Assembly (NCBI GenBank): GCA_030684355.1
Contig: JAUXTN010000244.1
Location: 1 to 32,950 of the forward strand
DNA length: 32,950 nucleotides
Source: Pseudomonadota bacterium
GTDB lineage: Bacteria; Myxococcota_A; UBA796; SXON01
Direction of reading: 5' to 3'
The position numbers were made by a program, and so were the translations under genes. This document shows, one piece after another, positions 1 through 8,152 of the stretch; position 1 is the stretch's first letter; every line of letters begins with the position of its first letter. Under the pieces are notes generated by a model. The model worked only from the letters and a program-made list of their open reading frames with translations, was not told the origin of the DNA and did no database searches.

Positions 1-125
1 CGCTCGGGCCGGCCGGCTCGGACCGGGCCACCCAACCGTTCGTCGTTACGCAAGCGGGTTCGGCCCGGGCCAGCCAAGCGCGAAGCGCGCGCCCAGAGGG
101 GGCCGATGAGCCGCCCGGATCGGGA

Positions 126-791
126 TCAGAAGCTGACCGACCGACGCTCGGCGGGCGGGGTCGGCTCGTCCATGCGGGGCGCCATGCGCGGGCCCGTGGG
201 CTCGGGCGCGGCCGTGCGCTGCGGCGGAGCCTCGACGGCGGCGGCGGGGTTGCCGGACGCGGAGGCGGTGCGCGCCGGGGCGGCGGATGCGGGTGCCGAC
301 GAGGGTGCCGACGCCGGGGCCGTCGCGACGCCGATCGGCTGGGTGGGGTCGGAGGGGAAGAGGGGCTCGTCGTAGAAGGGCTCCTCCTGGACGGCCACCT
401 CCTGGACGGCCACAGGGGCCTCGAGGGGCACCGAGGCCGCTTGCCCCCTGACCACGGAGTCCCGCACCGGCTCGCCGGCGGACGCGGCGTCCCCCGCGAT
501 GACCGGCAAGGCCCCCAGGCCCTCGCCCTCCATGCCCGCGGAGGCCACGGTCACGGCCTCCTCCTCCAGCCCGATGGGGACCGGCGTGCGGACCGCGGTA
601 CGCATGAAGCTCTGCACGCGGTGGCACGGCACGATGAGGATGACGCCCGTGAGCTCCCCCTCGGTCACCGAGAGCTGGCAGTCGCCGCCGAACTCGTAGC
701 GCGCGAGGTCCCCCTCGATCGTGGCGCCCGTGTCGAGCGTGATGCTGTCGGCGAACGCCGGGGCGGCCAGGGAAGCGAGGAGGAAGAGCAT
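126..791 (-). CDS. Secreted protein of unknown function with Pro/Ala-rich tail
   Basis: A 221-residue product. I chose the ATG at 791 rather than an in-frame start nine codons upstream because it places a short hydrophobic signal peptide (MLFLLASLAAPAFA) exactly at the N-terminus. After the signal comes a small region of about 55 residues with a beta-strand-like pattern and two cysteines. The remainder is a Pro/Ala/Glu-rich, probably disordered tail that includes a duplicated pentapeptide (VAVQE twice). It is the last gene of the minus-strand lipid A cluster, 45 bases after the acyltransferase stop, so it may share that transcript. I do not recognise a family. A periplasmic or envelope location is inferred from the signal peptide only. 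A PCHR string in the body resembles the methyltransferase active site, but the context is wrong and I regard it as chance. Confidence 0.7.
   Translation of the reverse strand: MLFLLASLAAPAFADSITLDTGATIEGDLARYEFGGDCQLSVTEGELTGVILIVPCHRVQSFMRTAVRTPVPIGLEEEAVTVASAGMEGEGLGALPVIAGDAASAGEPVRDSVVRGQAASVPLEAPVAVQEVAVQEEPFYDEPLFPSDPTQPIGVATAPASAPSSAPASAAPARTASASGNPAAAVEAPPQRTAAPEPTGPRMAPRMDEPTPPAERRSVSF
384..413. repeat. Perfect 15-bp tandem duplication, in frame
   Basis: Two identical adjacent copies of CTCCTGGACGGCCAC lie inside the secreted-protein gene at 126-791. On the coding strand they add the repeated pentapeptide VAVQE. A multiple of three bases keeps the frame, so copy number can vary without breaking the protein. 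Confidence 0.85.
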
Positions 792-836
792 GATTTCGAT
801 CTCCGCGGGAAGGGACACCGGTCCGGGGCGGGAGCG

Positions 837-1628
837 CTACCGCCAACGGCGATGGAGCCAGAGCCATCCGTGGGGGTAGGCACGGATCCGGGCTTCGTAC
901 CACGCGTTCGTGGCGTCGGTGAGGGCCTGGACATCCGCCGTACGGTCGCCGGTGAGAGGGGGCATCGGCAAGGGCTCGATGCAAAGGTGGTGCCGCCCCA
1001 CGCCCTCGCGCCGCTGCCACGCGGCCCAGATGGGACGCCCGGTCCTCAAGAAAGCCGCCGCGATCCCCGCGGAGGTGCGGGCCGGGCGACCGAGGAACGG
1101 GCTCCAGATGCCCTTCGCGTGCCGCTGATCCTGCACGAAGTAGACGGCGCGCCCGGCGGCGAGCGCGGCATAGGCGTCGTCCATCGTGGCGCCGGTCTCG
1201 AGCGCGACGAGGTCGTGGCGAGCCCGGTGCTCGGCGAGGAAGCGGCGGGTCCAGGGGTCCGACGGCGTGCGCAGGAAGATGGCGAGCGGGAACGCATCCG
1301 CCCAGGCGAGCAGCGCCACGTCCCAGGAGCCGCCGTGGCCCGCGAGGACGAGCGCGCCGGGGGGCAGCCCCTCGGCGCCCTCGACGGTGATCTGCAGGCG
1401 GTCGAACTGGAGAAGCTCGACGTAGCCAAGGGCGAGGTCGTGCATCATGCGCGTGAGGACGGCGCGCGGCGAAACGCCGGGGATCGCGGCGCGGAGGGCC
1501 TCGACGGCGTCCCGCCGGCGGATCGGGAGCACGAACCACCAGAGCCAGGCGATGCCCCACGCCACGGCATCCGCCAGCCGGAGCGGGACCCGCGCCAGCA
1601 CCGTCACCAGGAGGCCCCGCGGGTCCAT
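837..1628 (-). CDS. LpxL/HtrB-like lipid A acyltransferase
   Basis: A 263-residue protein of the LpxL/LpxM (lysophospholipid acyltransferase) family, which transfers a secondary acyl chain from acyl-ACP onto the Kdo-lipid A precursor at the inner membrane. Visible features are an N-terminal hydrophobic segment (about 18-36), the catalytic H-x4-D motif HGGSWD (H98, D103), a DQR element (167-169) followed by PFLGRPARTSAG (about 177-188, the family's usual FFGRPAxT region), and the terminal WLWLHRRWR, close to the family's HRRW/F ending. It is slightly shorter than the usual 290-310 residues. The ATG shares one base with the TGA of the upstream WaaA-LpxK gene (TGATG), pointing to translational coupling. 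The family assignment is strong; which acyl position it modifies cannot be read from the sequence. Confidence 0.9.
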   Translation of the reverse strand: MDPRGLLVTVLARVPLRLADAVAWGIAWLWWFVLPIRRRDAVEALRAAIPGVSPRAVLTRMMHDLALGYVELLQFDRLQITVEGAEGLPPGALVLAGHGGSWDVALLAWADAFPLAIFLRTPSDPWTRRFLAEHRARHDLVALETGATMDDAYAALAAGRAVYFVQDQRHAKGIWSPFLGRPARTSAGIAAAFLRTGRPIWAAWQRREGVGRHHLCIEPLPMPPLTGDRTADVQALTDATNAWYEARIRAYPHGWLWLHRRWR

Positions 1629-3751
1629 CACGCGGTCGCGGGCCGCGTCACGCCGGCGACCCGGGCCGCCACGGCGGCGAGGCGGGCCTCGAGGGCCTCG
1701 CGCCCCTCTACGATCTCGATGTCCACGAGGAGGGCGTGCACCCCAGACGTGGGCGGCAGGCGCGCGGCGTCCTTCTCGGTGGTGAGGACGACGTGGTCGT
1801 CGAGCCACGCCTCGATGCTCTGGAGGTCGTGCCACCCGTAGGGGTGGTGATCGGGGAAGATCCAGGTGCGATCGAGCTGGACGCCGAGGTTGCGCACCTG
1901 CTGGAAGAAGCCCTCGGGGCGGGCCACCCCGGCGAACGCCGCGCCGAGGCGAGACGGGAGGGCGTCGAGCGGCAGGCGCTGCCCGTGGTAGAGCCAGCCG
2001 ACGGGGCGATACTCGGCGCGCACCACGATGGCGTCGGGACGCAGGTACGCGGCGAGGGCGGGCGGGAGCGGCCCGTGGTTCACCCAGACGATGTCGGCCC
2101 TGGCGAGCCAGGAGCGGGGCAGGCGCGCGGTGCCCACCGGGATCGGCCCGCCGCCGAGGGGCCAGCGGGCGTCGAGCACGACGATCTCGAGGTCCCGCGC
2201 GATCTCGCCGTACTGGAGCGCATCGTCGAGGATGGCGAGGCGTGCCCCCCGGGCGACCGCGGCGGAGACCCCCGCGAGCCGGTCGGGCGCGGAGGCGACG
2301 CGGATGCCGCGCCGGGCGAGCATCACGAGCTCGTCGCCGAGGTCGGTCACCTCCCCCACGAGCCGCACGTCCGCCCCGGCGCGACGCCCGAAGCCGCGCG
2401 AGACGACCACGGGATCGTACGCCGCGAGGTGCCGCGCGATCCAGCCCGCCACGGGGGTCTTGCCCGTGCCGCCGGCCGTGAGCGCGCCGACCGAGATGAC
2501 GGGGACGGGGGCCTTGCGCGGGTTCCGGGCGCGGAGCTTCACCCCGAGCATCCAGAACGGCACCAGCGGGTAGAGCCACGGCCGGAGCGGGCGTTCGACG
2601 GGGATGGGCGCGGCGAAGAAGGGCGTGAGCGCGACGGCGGCGCGCGCGGTGGCGCCAGCGGCGGGGAGCACGGGGGTCGCGGCAAAGGCCTCGACGAACG
2701 CCATGGGGAGATCGTCGGGGGACAAGGCCGGGAAGCTCTCCACGGCCTCCCAGGCGGCCGCGTGCCCCTCGGTGAAGGGCCCATGGACCAGCGGGCAGCC
2801 CGCCGCCTGCGCCTCCGCGGGGCTGTGGCCGCCGACCCGGGCGTCGAACGTGCCCCCGAGGAACGCGGCCCGGGCGTGCTCGTAGAGCCCCGCGAGCTCG
2901 CCGAGCGTGTCGAGGAGCACGACGTCGACGTCCGCGGGGACGACGCCGCCCCGCCCGGCGGTCCCGAGCGCGGTGCGGCGGATCCAGCGGGCGCCGCGCG
3001 CGTCGAGGAGGCGCGCGACCTCGTCGAAGCGCTCGGGGTCCCGGGGGGCGAGGATGAGGAGCGGCGGGGGGGCGAGGCGCGCCATGGCGTCGAGCAGGAC
3101 GGTCTCTTCGCCGGCCCACGTGCAGCCGGCCACGATGGCGTCGCGCGACCAGGCGAACGTGGCGGGCCGGCGCGGGGCGTCGCGCTTGAGCTCGCCGAGC
3201 GGGGTGCCGCCGACGACGGCCGCGGCGGCGGCGTCCGCCGGGAGCCACTGGACGCCGCGGGTGAGCGGACCCCACACGCCCGGGATGGCCCGGAGCCGCC
3301 GGAGGCCGGGGCCGATGCGCGCGCCCACCACCGCGATGGGGATGCCCCGGCGACGGCACGCGGCGAGGAGGTTCGGCCAGAGCTCGGCCTCGACGAGGAG
3401 CAGGCAGCGGGGGCGCACGCGGTCGAGCCACGCGGCGACGACGAACGGCACGTCGACCGGGAGGCAGCAGGTCTGGTCCGCGCCGACGCGCTGGTCACGC
3501 GCGCTCCGGCTGGTGCACGTGCGCAGGATGGGGGCGCCGCCCACGCGCGGGCGGATGGCGGCGATGAGGGCCTCGGCGGCACGGCCCTCGCCGAGGGAGG
3601 CGGCGTGGATCCAGACGGCGCCGGGCTCCACCTCCAACCGCACGAGCCCCAGCCGCTCGCGGAGATGCGCGCGGAGCCGGGGGTGCACGACGACGGCGAG
3701 CGCCACGAGCGGCGAGAGGAGCGTGACGAGCACGGCGTAGAGGACGATCAC
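1628..3751 (-). CDS. WaaA (Kdo transferase)-LpxK (lipid A 4'-kinase) fusion
   Basis: One 707-residue frame carries two lipid A enzymes. Residues 1-380 match WaaA/KdtA: an N-terminal membrane anchor (1-22), the ASLGE motif with the likely catalytic Glu55, the VEAELWPNLL segment (120-129), and a GG-x4-VGGHSPAEA nucleotide-sugar region (299-314). Residues 385-707 match LpxK: a hydrophobic lead-in, the P-loop VGALTAGGTGKTP (421-433, Lys431), SRGFGR (451-456), GDE (472-474), an Asp pair (509-510, in the place of the family's DDGFQH), FPDHHPY (632-638) and TTEKDAAR (657-664). LpxK phosphorylates the 4' position of the lipid A disaccharide, and WaaA then adds Kdo. The fusion is therefore opposite to pathway order. 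The GTG start at 3751 overlaps the upstream TGA by four bases (GTGA); starting further upstream would add a Pro/Arg-rich shadow sequence. Both active sites look intact, although QY replaces the usual QH after the Asp pair. Confidence 0.9.
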   Translation of the reverse strand: MIVLYAVLVTLLSPLVALAVVVHPRLRAHLRERLGLVRLEVEPGAVWIHAASLGEGRAAEALIAAIRPRVGGAPILRTCTSRSARDQRVGADQTCCLPVDVPFVVAAWLDRVRPRCLLLVEAELWPNLLAACRRRGIPIAVVGARIGPGLRRLRAIPGVWGPLTRGVQWLPADAAAAAVVGGTPLGELKRDAPRRPATFAWSRDAIVAGCTWAGEETVLLDAMARLAPPPLLILAPRDPERFDEVARLLDARGARWIRRTALGTAGRGGVVPADVDVVLLDTLGELAGLYEHARAAFLGGTFDARVGGHSPAEAQAAGCPLVHGPFTEGHAAAWEAVESFPALSPDDLPMAFVEAFAATPVLPAAGATARAAVALTPFFAAPIPVERPLRPWLYPLVPFWMLGVKLRARNPRKAPVPVISVGALTAGGTGKTPVAGWIARHLAAYDPVVVSRGFGRRAGADVRLVGEVTDLGDELVMLARRGIRVASAPDRLAGVSAAVARGARLAILDDALQYGEIARDLEIVVLDARWPLGGGPIPVGTARLPRSWLARADIVWVNHGPLPPALAAYLRPDAIVVRAEYRPVGWLYHGQRLPLDALPSRLGAAFAGVARPEGFFQQVRNLGVQLDRTWIFPDHHPYGWHDLQSIEAWLDDHVVLTTEKDAARLPPTSGVHALLVDIEIVEGREALEARLAAVAARVAGVTRPATA

Positions 3752-4053
3752 GCGGGGGTCCACCCGAAGCGCGCCATCGGCACGGTGTCCGCCTCGAAGG
3801 CGACGCCCTCCTCCTCCAGCAGCGCGCGCTGGACGAGGGCCCGCGCGGGGTCCCCCTGGAACGCCAGCCGTCCGGACGAGCGCAGGATCCGGTGCCAGGG
3901 CACGTCGGTGCCCGCCGGGAGCGAGGCGAGCGCCCACCCGACCTGGCGTGCGAGCCGGGGCGAGCCGAGGACCGCGCCGACGTGGCCGTAGCCCATCACC
4001 CGGCCGGGCGGCACCGAAGCGACGACGGCGTAGACGCGGTCCCGGAAGCTCAT
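3748..4053 (-). CDS. Alkyltransferase-like (ATL) DNA-binding protein
   Basis: A 101-residue protein matching the DNA-binding C-terminal domain of O6-alkylguanine-DNA alkyltransferase. The active-site motif PCHR is replaced by PWHRI (52-56), so the alkyl-accepting cysteine is a tryptophan (Trp53). Other family signatures are VPPGRVMGYGHVGAVLG (14-30) and the helix around ARQVGWAL (35-42). ATL proteins are known to bind O6-alkylguanine lesions and hand them to nucleotide excision repair instead of reversing the damage. The ATG at 4053 overlaps the upstream TGA (ATGA), and the TGA at 3750 overlaps the next GTG, so the gene is locked between an unusual ferritin-like fusion and lipid A genes. Length is typical for the family. 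The 21 residues upstream in frame are Arg/Pro-rich and unlike a real N-terminus. Confidence 0.9.
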   Translation of the reverse strand: MSFRDRVYAVVASVPPGRVMGYGHVGAVLGSPRLARQVGWALASLPAGTDVPWHRILRSSGRLAFQGDPARALVQRALLEEEGVAFEADTVPMARFGWTPA

Positions 4054-6095
4054 CCCGGGGGGACTATACCGACGGGCGGACCCGCGGGAGGGCCGAGGCC
4101 GAGCCGTTCGCGGCATTCATCGAGCGCGCCGCCGACCACGAGCACGGTCACGATGCGCTCGGCGCGGGTGGGATCGGTGGTGAACAGCGCGCCATTGTCG
4201 ATGAGGGCGGCATCGCCGGAGACGACGAGGGGCGCCCGTTCGCGGAGCCACGCCGCCCACGCCGCGAGCCCGGCGAAGCCCGCCCCGCGCACGTCCTTGC
4301 GCGACACCTGCGTCCAGAGGCCGACGCGGTCGCGCCGCACCCGCCGCCCGATCGCGCGCGCCACGCGCCCCATGGTCATGCGCGGGTTGAGCTCGACGAG
4401 GGGCTTGAGCGCGACGCCGTCCCCGTCTGCCCCCCGGGGCGTGCGGTAGACGAGCGCATCGATCCCGGCCGGCCCCGTGAACCCGCGCGCGGCCATGGCG
4501 GGGCCGAGGTGGCGGGCGACCTGGTAGAGGCGGTCGCCCTCCTCGGCGAGGAGGCGCTTCACGGGCGGCGGCTGGTCGCGCAGGACGTCGCCCAGGACGG
4601 CTCCGCGGTAGCTCCCGCGGCCGTCGGTGAGGAAGCGGCCCCACGCGTCGGCGGAGACACGCCCGTCCGCCGCGACCTCGAACTGGAGCGAGAGGTCGAG
4701 CACGCGGTCGAGCCAGGGCTCCACCACCAGGGCGCCCTGCGCGGCGAGGACGTCGCGGGCCCAGAGGTCGACGCCGGGCTCGCCCCAGCGCCGGTTGCCG
4801 CGCCCGGCGGTGCCGAGGGGGGCCTTCAGGACGTGGGCGGGCGTCGCGACGCGCTCCACCTCCTCGAAGGTGCGGCACACCACGCCGACCACGGCGGGAT
4901 CGCACAGATCGGGGCGCTCGGCGAGGCGCGCGACGGACCAGGACTTCTCGTAGAGCGGGCGGAGGTCGGGAGACCATCCCCCGGGGCCCCGCGAGGCGCC
5001 GAGGGGGGCGAGCGCATCGGCGACGGCGGGGCTCCAGCCCCACGGGTGGAGGGCGCCGAGCGGGCGGCCGGCGAGGGCGGCCGGGGGGCCCTCGACGATC
5101 TCGGGGGGCGCGTACCCGGCGCGGGCGAGCTCCGCGAGGTGGGCGGGCGTGGGGGCGCGCGGGAGGAGCACGACGTCGTCCTTGCCGGCGAGGAAGACGA
5201 GGAGGCTCGCCAGGTCGCGGGTGACGCGGGCGCCGGAGGTGGAGGGCGGGAGGCCGGCGATCTCGGACTCGACCTCCGGGTGGAAGCTGAAGACGCGGGG
5301 GACCCGGCCCTTCGACGCGCCGTGGGCCTCGAGGCGGGTGATGGTGTCGGCGTCGAGGCCCGCGGCCTCCCGGGGCGCGCGGTGGAAGCGGATCCCCTTG
5401 CCGCGGGCGGGGGTGAGCGGCGGCGGGAGGGCGGCGACCCAGGCGTCCCACCGGGAGAGCGCGGGGTCGCGCCACGTGTCGAACCACGCGAGCCCGTGGG
5501 CGACGTGGCGGATCTCGTCGGCGAGCACGTCGTCGAGGACGCGGGCGGTGTCGAGATCCCCGACGCGGCGGAACGCGGCGGCGTAGTGCGCGGCGAAGTC
5601 GAGGTTGGCCTGCTCGAACGTGAGCGAGAGCCCCGCGACGAGCTGGAGCGGGGAGGCGCCGGCGAGGGCGTCCCAGAAGTAGCGGTTGACCGGGAGGTCA
5701 CCGAAGCGGACACCGACGGCGTCCATCCGCGCGAGGTAGCTCGAGAGGTGGCGCTGCTCGTCGGCCGCGATGCCGACGAGGCCGCGGCGGAACGCGGCGG
5801 GGGCCTCGGGGAACCGCACGAGGGCGAGGGCGAGGAGCTCCAACGCGAGGAGCTCGTGGTTGGCGAAGAAGTGGAGGGCGCGCCCGCGCGCCTCGGGCTC
5901 GTGGAGGGTGTGCTCGGCGGGGAACGGCGAGCGCGCGGCCTGGCCCGGGTTGGGGAGGGCGAGGCCGACGGGGCGGCCGGGGACGTCGGGGATGTGCCCG
6001 GCGGGGACGGGGCCGGGGTCGACCGCGGGAGGCGCGAGCTTGTCCGCGAGCGTCGTGCCCGTGAGGACGCGCCATGCCCAGGCGGTGTGTGGCAT
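4050..6095 (-). CDS. DUF455-like ferritin-fold domain fused to an ATP-grasp-like domain
   Basis: A 681-residue protein with two parts. Residues about 65-240 carry the four-helix ferritin-like pattern of the DUF455 family: Glu81 in FFANHE, ExxH at Glu113/His116 (DEQRH), Glu161 (TFEQAN) and a second ExxH at Glu194/His197 (DEIRH). These could form a complete di-metal site. Residues about 370-640 look like an ATP-grasp fold: VLKAPLGTAGRG (422-433, Lys424 as a candidate ATP-binding lysine), VVEPWLDR (457-464) and the metal-binding ELNPRMTMG (568-576). ATP-grasp enzymes join a carboxylate to an amine, thiol or similar group; DUF455 has no settled reaction known to me. The product and substrate are therefore unknown. 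It is the first gene of the minus cluster, and its TGA overlaps the ATL start (ATGA). Its start lies only 22 bases from the divergent GTG at 6118. Confidence 0.8.
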   Translation of the reverse strand: MPHTAWAWRVLTGTTLADKLAPPAVDPGPVPAGHIPDVPGRPVGLALPNPGQAARSPFPAEHTLHEPEARGRALHFFANHELLALELLALALVRFPEAPAAFRRGLVGIAADEQRHLSSYLARMDAVGVRFGDLPVNRYFWDALAGASPLQLVAGLSLTFEQANLDFAAHYAAAFRRVGDLDTARVLDDVLADEIRHVAHGLAWFDTWRDPALSRWDAWVAALPPPLTPARGKGIRFHRAPREAAGLDADTITRLEAHGASKGRVPRVFSFHPEVESEIAGLPPSTSGARVTRDLASLLVFLAGKDDVVLLPRAPTPAHLAELARAGYAPPEIVEGPPAALAGRPLGALHPWGWSPAVADALAPLGASRGPGGWSPDLRPLYEKSWSVARLAERPDLCDPAVVGVVCRTFEEVERVATPAHVLKAPLGTAGRGNRRWGEPGVDLWARDVLAAQGALVVEPWLDRVLDLSLQFEVAADGRVSADAWGRFLTDGRGSYRGAVLGDVLRDQPPPVKRLLAEEGDRLYQVARHLGPAMAARGFTGPAGIDALVYRTPRGADGDGVALKPLVELNPRMTMGRVARAIGRRVRRDRVGLWTQVSRKDVRGAGFAGLAAWAAWLRERAPLVVSGDAALIDNGALFTTDPTRAERIVTVLVVGGALDECRERLGLGPPAGPPVGIVPPG

Positions 6096-6117
6096 CCCGA
6101 CGGCTTAACACCGGCCC

Positions 6118-6624
6118 GTGTCCCCCTCCCCGCCCGATCGGCCGGCTTCCGTGGCGCACCGCCGCGTCCGGCGCGCCGCGGGCTTCCTCCACCCCGTCCC
6201 GCTCGGCGCGCTCGCGATCCTGGCGGCGAACGACCACTGGGGGAAGGCGGCGTGGCCGGGGCTCGTGACGGGAAAGCTCTCGGACGTGGCCGGCCTCGTG
6301 TTCTTCCCGCTCCTGCTCCAGGGGATCTGGGAGGTCGGCGGCGGCGCGGTGCGGCCCCGGGTGCTCGCCCTGGCGTGCGTCGCGACCGCGCTCGGGTTCG
6401 CCGCGGTGAAGGTGTTCCCGCCCGCGCACCTCCTCTACGAGCACGGCCTGGGGCTGCTCCAGTGGCCCTACTGGGTGGCGCGCGCGGAGCTCCTCGGGGT
6501 GTGGCCCCCTCCCCTCGCCCCGGTCTCCCTGGAGGCCGATCCCACCGATCTCCTCGCGCTCCCCGCCGTCCTCCTCGCGTGGGCGGTCGGGCGGGCTCGC
6601 GGCGCCGAGCCTCCGTCGCGGTAG
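6118..6624 (+). CDS. Small integral membrane protein of unknown function
   Basis: A 168-residue protein starting at a GTG. The first 20 residues are polar and basic. Then follow a hydrophobic stretch (about 25-37), the conserved-looking motif TGKLSDVAGLVFFP (about 51-64), and further membrane-length segments around 62-75, 82-98 and near the C-terminus (140-158). I have the impression of similar TGKLSD-x-AGL-x-FFP membrane proteins in other high-GC bacteria, but I know no function for them. The gene faces away from the DUF455-like gene across a 22-base gap and is followed 58 bases later by the AbgT transporter. No convincing Shine-Dalgarno precedes the GTG, so translation may be leaderless or start slightly further in. 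Confidence 0.65.
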   Translation: MSPSPPDRPASVAHRRVRRAAGFLHPVPLGALAILAANDHWGKAAWPGLVTGKLSDVAGLVFFPLLLQGIWEVGGGAVRPRVLALACVATALGFAAVKVFPPAHLLYEHGLGLLQWPYWVARAELLGVWPPPLAPVSLEADPTDLLALPAVLLAWAVGRARGAEPPSR

Positions 6625-6682
6625 CGGTGCGCTGCGCCGGCGCGTTTGACCCCGCCCGGTGCCGACACGTACCGTCGCGTCG

Positions 6683-8122
6683 ATGCGCGCGTTCCTCTCC
6701 CGGCTCGAAGCCCTCGGCAACCGCCTCCCCGATCCGCTCGTCCTGTTCGCGGGGATGGCGCTGCTCGTCGTCCTCGGCTCCGCGCTCTTCGCCGGCCACG
6801 CCGTCACCCACCCGGGCACCGGAGATCCCGCCGTGGTGCAGAGCCTCGTGACGGCGCCCAACGTACGCCGCATGTTCACCGACGCGGTGCGGAACTTCTC
6901 GACCTTCCCGCCGCTCGGCACCGTGCTCGTCGCGGTCATGGGCATCGGCCTCGCCGAGCGCACCGGCCTCGTCGCGGCGGCGCTCGGCGGCCTCGTGCGC
7001 TCCCTCCCCCGCCGCTGGCTCACCGCCGCGCTCGTGTTCGCGGGGGTCAACAGCTCCATCGCCGCGGACGCCGGCTTCGTCGTGCTCGTCCCCCTCGGCG
7101 CGGCGCTCTACGCGGGGGCCGGCCGCCACCCCCTCGCCGGGCTCACCGTCGCGTACGCCGCGGTGTCCGGCGGCTTCGGCGCCAACGTGCTCGTGACCGC
7201 CCTCGATCCGCTCCTCGCCGGCTTGACCGAGGCGGCGGCCCGGCTCGTCGACCCCGCCGCCGTCGTCCCGGCGACGTGCAATTGGTGGTTCAACGCGGTC
7301 TCGGTCGCGCTGCTCACGATGGTCGGATCGGCGGTCGCGGAGCGGTTCGAGAGCGGGTTCGGCCCGTGGGGCGGGTCGGTCGTCGTGGACGAGGGCCCCG
7401 AGGCATCGTTGTGGGGCGCGGGCGCCGCCGCCGTGGCGTGGATCGCGGTCGTGGCGGGGCTCGTCTCCTCGGGCATCCTCCGTGGGGAGGACGGCGGCTA
7501 CGCGCCGCTCTACGAGGCCATGGTGATCCTGGTGGCCATCGGCGCGGCGCTCCCGGCGCTCGCCTTCGGCATCGGCAACGGGCGCATCCGCTCGTCCACG
7601 GACCTCGCGCGCCTCCTCGCCGAGGCGTGCGCCGGCATGGGCGGGTACATCGTGCTCGCCTTCGCCGCGGCCCAATTCGTGTCGTGGTTCGCGTGGTCGA
7701 ACCTCGGGATCGTCGTCGCCGTGAACGGCGCGGACTGGGTGCGCCCGCTCGGGCTGGGCGCGGAGCCGCTCCTCCTGGTGATGGTGATCGTCTCCGGCGT
7801 CATCAACCTGCTCATCGCGAGCGCCTCGGCGAAGTGGGCGATCCTGGCGCCGGTGTTCGTGCCGATGTTGATGCTGCTGGGCGTGTCACCCGCGCAGACC
7901 CAGGCCGCCTACCGCGTCGGCGACGCCGTCACCAACGTGCTCACCCCGCTCATGCCGTACGTCCCGATCGTGCTCGTGACGGCGCGGCGCTACGTCCCCG
8001 GCGCCGGCCTCGGCACGGTGCTCGCGGCGCAGGTCCCCTACGCCGTGGCATTTGGTGTCACGTGGACGCTGTTGCTGCTCGGTTGGGTGTCGATGGGGTG
8101 GAGCCTGGGCCCGGGTGCGTAG
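6683..8122 (+). CDS. AbgT-family transporter (p-aminobenzoyl-glutamate/antimetabolite type)
   Basis: A 479-residue polytopic membrane protein of the AbgT family. It starts with RFLSRLE-like sequence leading to GNRLPDPLVLFAGMALLVV (about 13-31), the family's usual entry into the first membrane helix. Later features are GVNSSIAADAGFVVLVPLGAAL (about 118-139), a large soluble insert with the conserved-looking CNWWFN (about 199-204), and the C-terminal SASAKWAILAPVFVPM (about 381-396) followed by a DAVTN-x-LTPLMPY segment. Known members import p-aminobenzoyl-glutamate or export sulfonamides using the ion gradient; the substrate here cannot be told. The ATG at 6683 is preferred over a start eight codons upstream because the family N-terminus begins with this segment. 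It is slightly shorter than the usual 500 or so residues. Confidence 0.9.
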   Translation: MRAFLSRLEALGNRLPDPLVLFAGMALLVVLGSALFAGHAVTHPGTGDPAVVQSLVTAPNVRRMFTDAVRNFSTFPPLGTVLVAVMGIGLAERTGLVAAALGGLVRSLPRRWLTAALVFAGVNSSIAADAGFVVLVPLGAALYAGAGRHPLAGLTVAYAAVSGGFGANVLVTALDPLLAGLTEAAARLVDPAAVVPATCNWWFNAVSVALLTMVGSAVAERFESGFGPWGGSVVVDEGPEASLWGAGAAAVAWIAVVAGLVSSGILRGEDGGYAPLYEAMVILVAIGAALPALAFGIGNGRIRSSTDLARLLAEACAGMGGYIVLAFAAAQFVSWFAWSNLGIVVAVNGADWVRPLGLGAEPLLLVMVIVSGVINLLIASASAKWAILAPVFVPMLMLLGVSPAQTQAAYRVGDAVTNVLTPLMPYVPIVLVTARRYVPGAGLGTVLAAQVPYAVAFGVTWTLLLLGWVSMGWSLGPGA

Positions 8123-8152
8123 GCCGGGAACGCCCATGGTAGGCTCGCCCGC

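Noticed and set aside
1..125. Hairpins after the lipid A cluster as a terminator
   Set aside because: Only short GC stems (for example GCGCG around CTT) without a T-run on the minus strand; nothing else recognisable in this stretch.
600..640. PCHR string in the secreted protein as an alkyltransferase active site
   Set aside because: Nothing around it matches the methyltransferase fold and the protein has a signal peptide; chance match.
1629..3431. An N-terminal extension of the LpxL-like protein in the same open frame
   Set aside because: It is Arg/Pro-rich shadow of the fused WaaA-LpxK gene in another frame. LpxL homology begins at the ATG at 1628.
6625..6682. Promoter in front of the AbgT gene (TTTGAC)
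   Set aside because: No acceptable -10 element at the right distance, and the gene may be co-transcribed with the membrane protein upstream.
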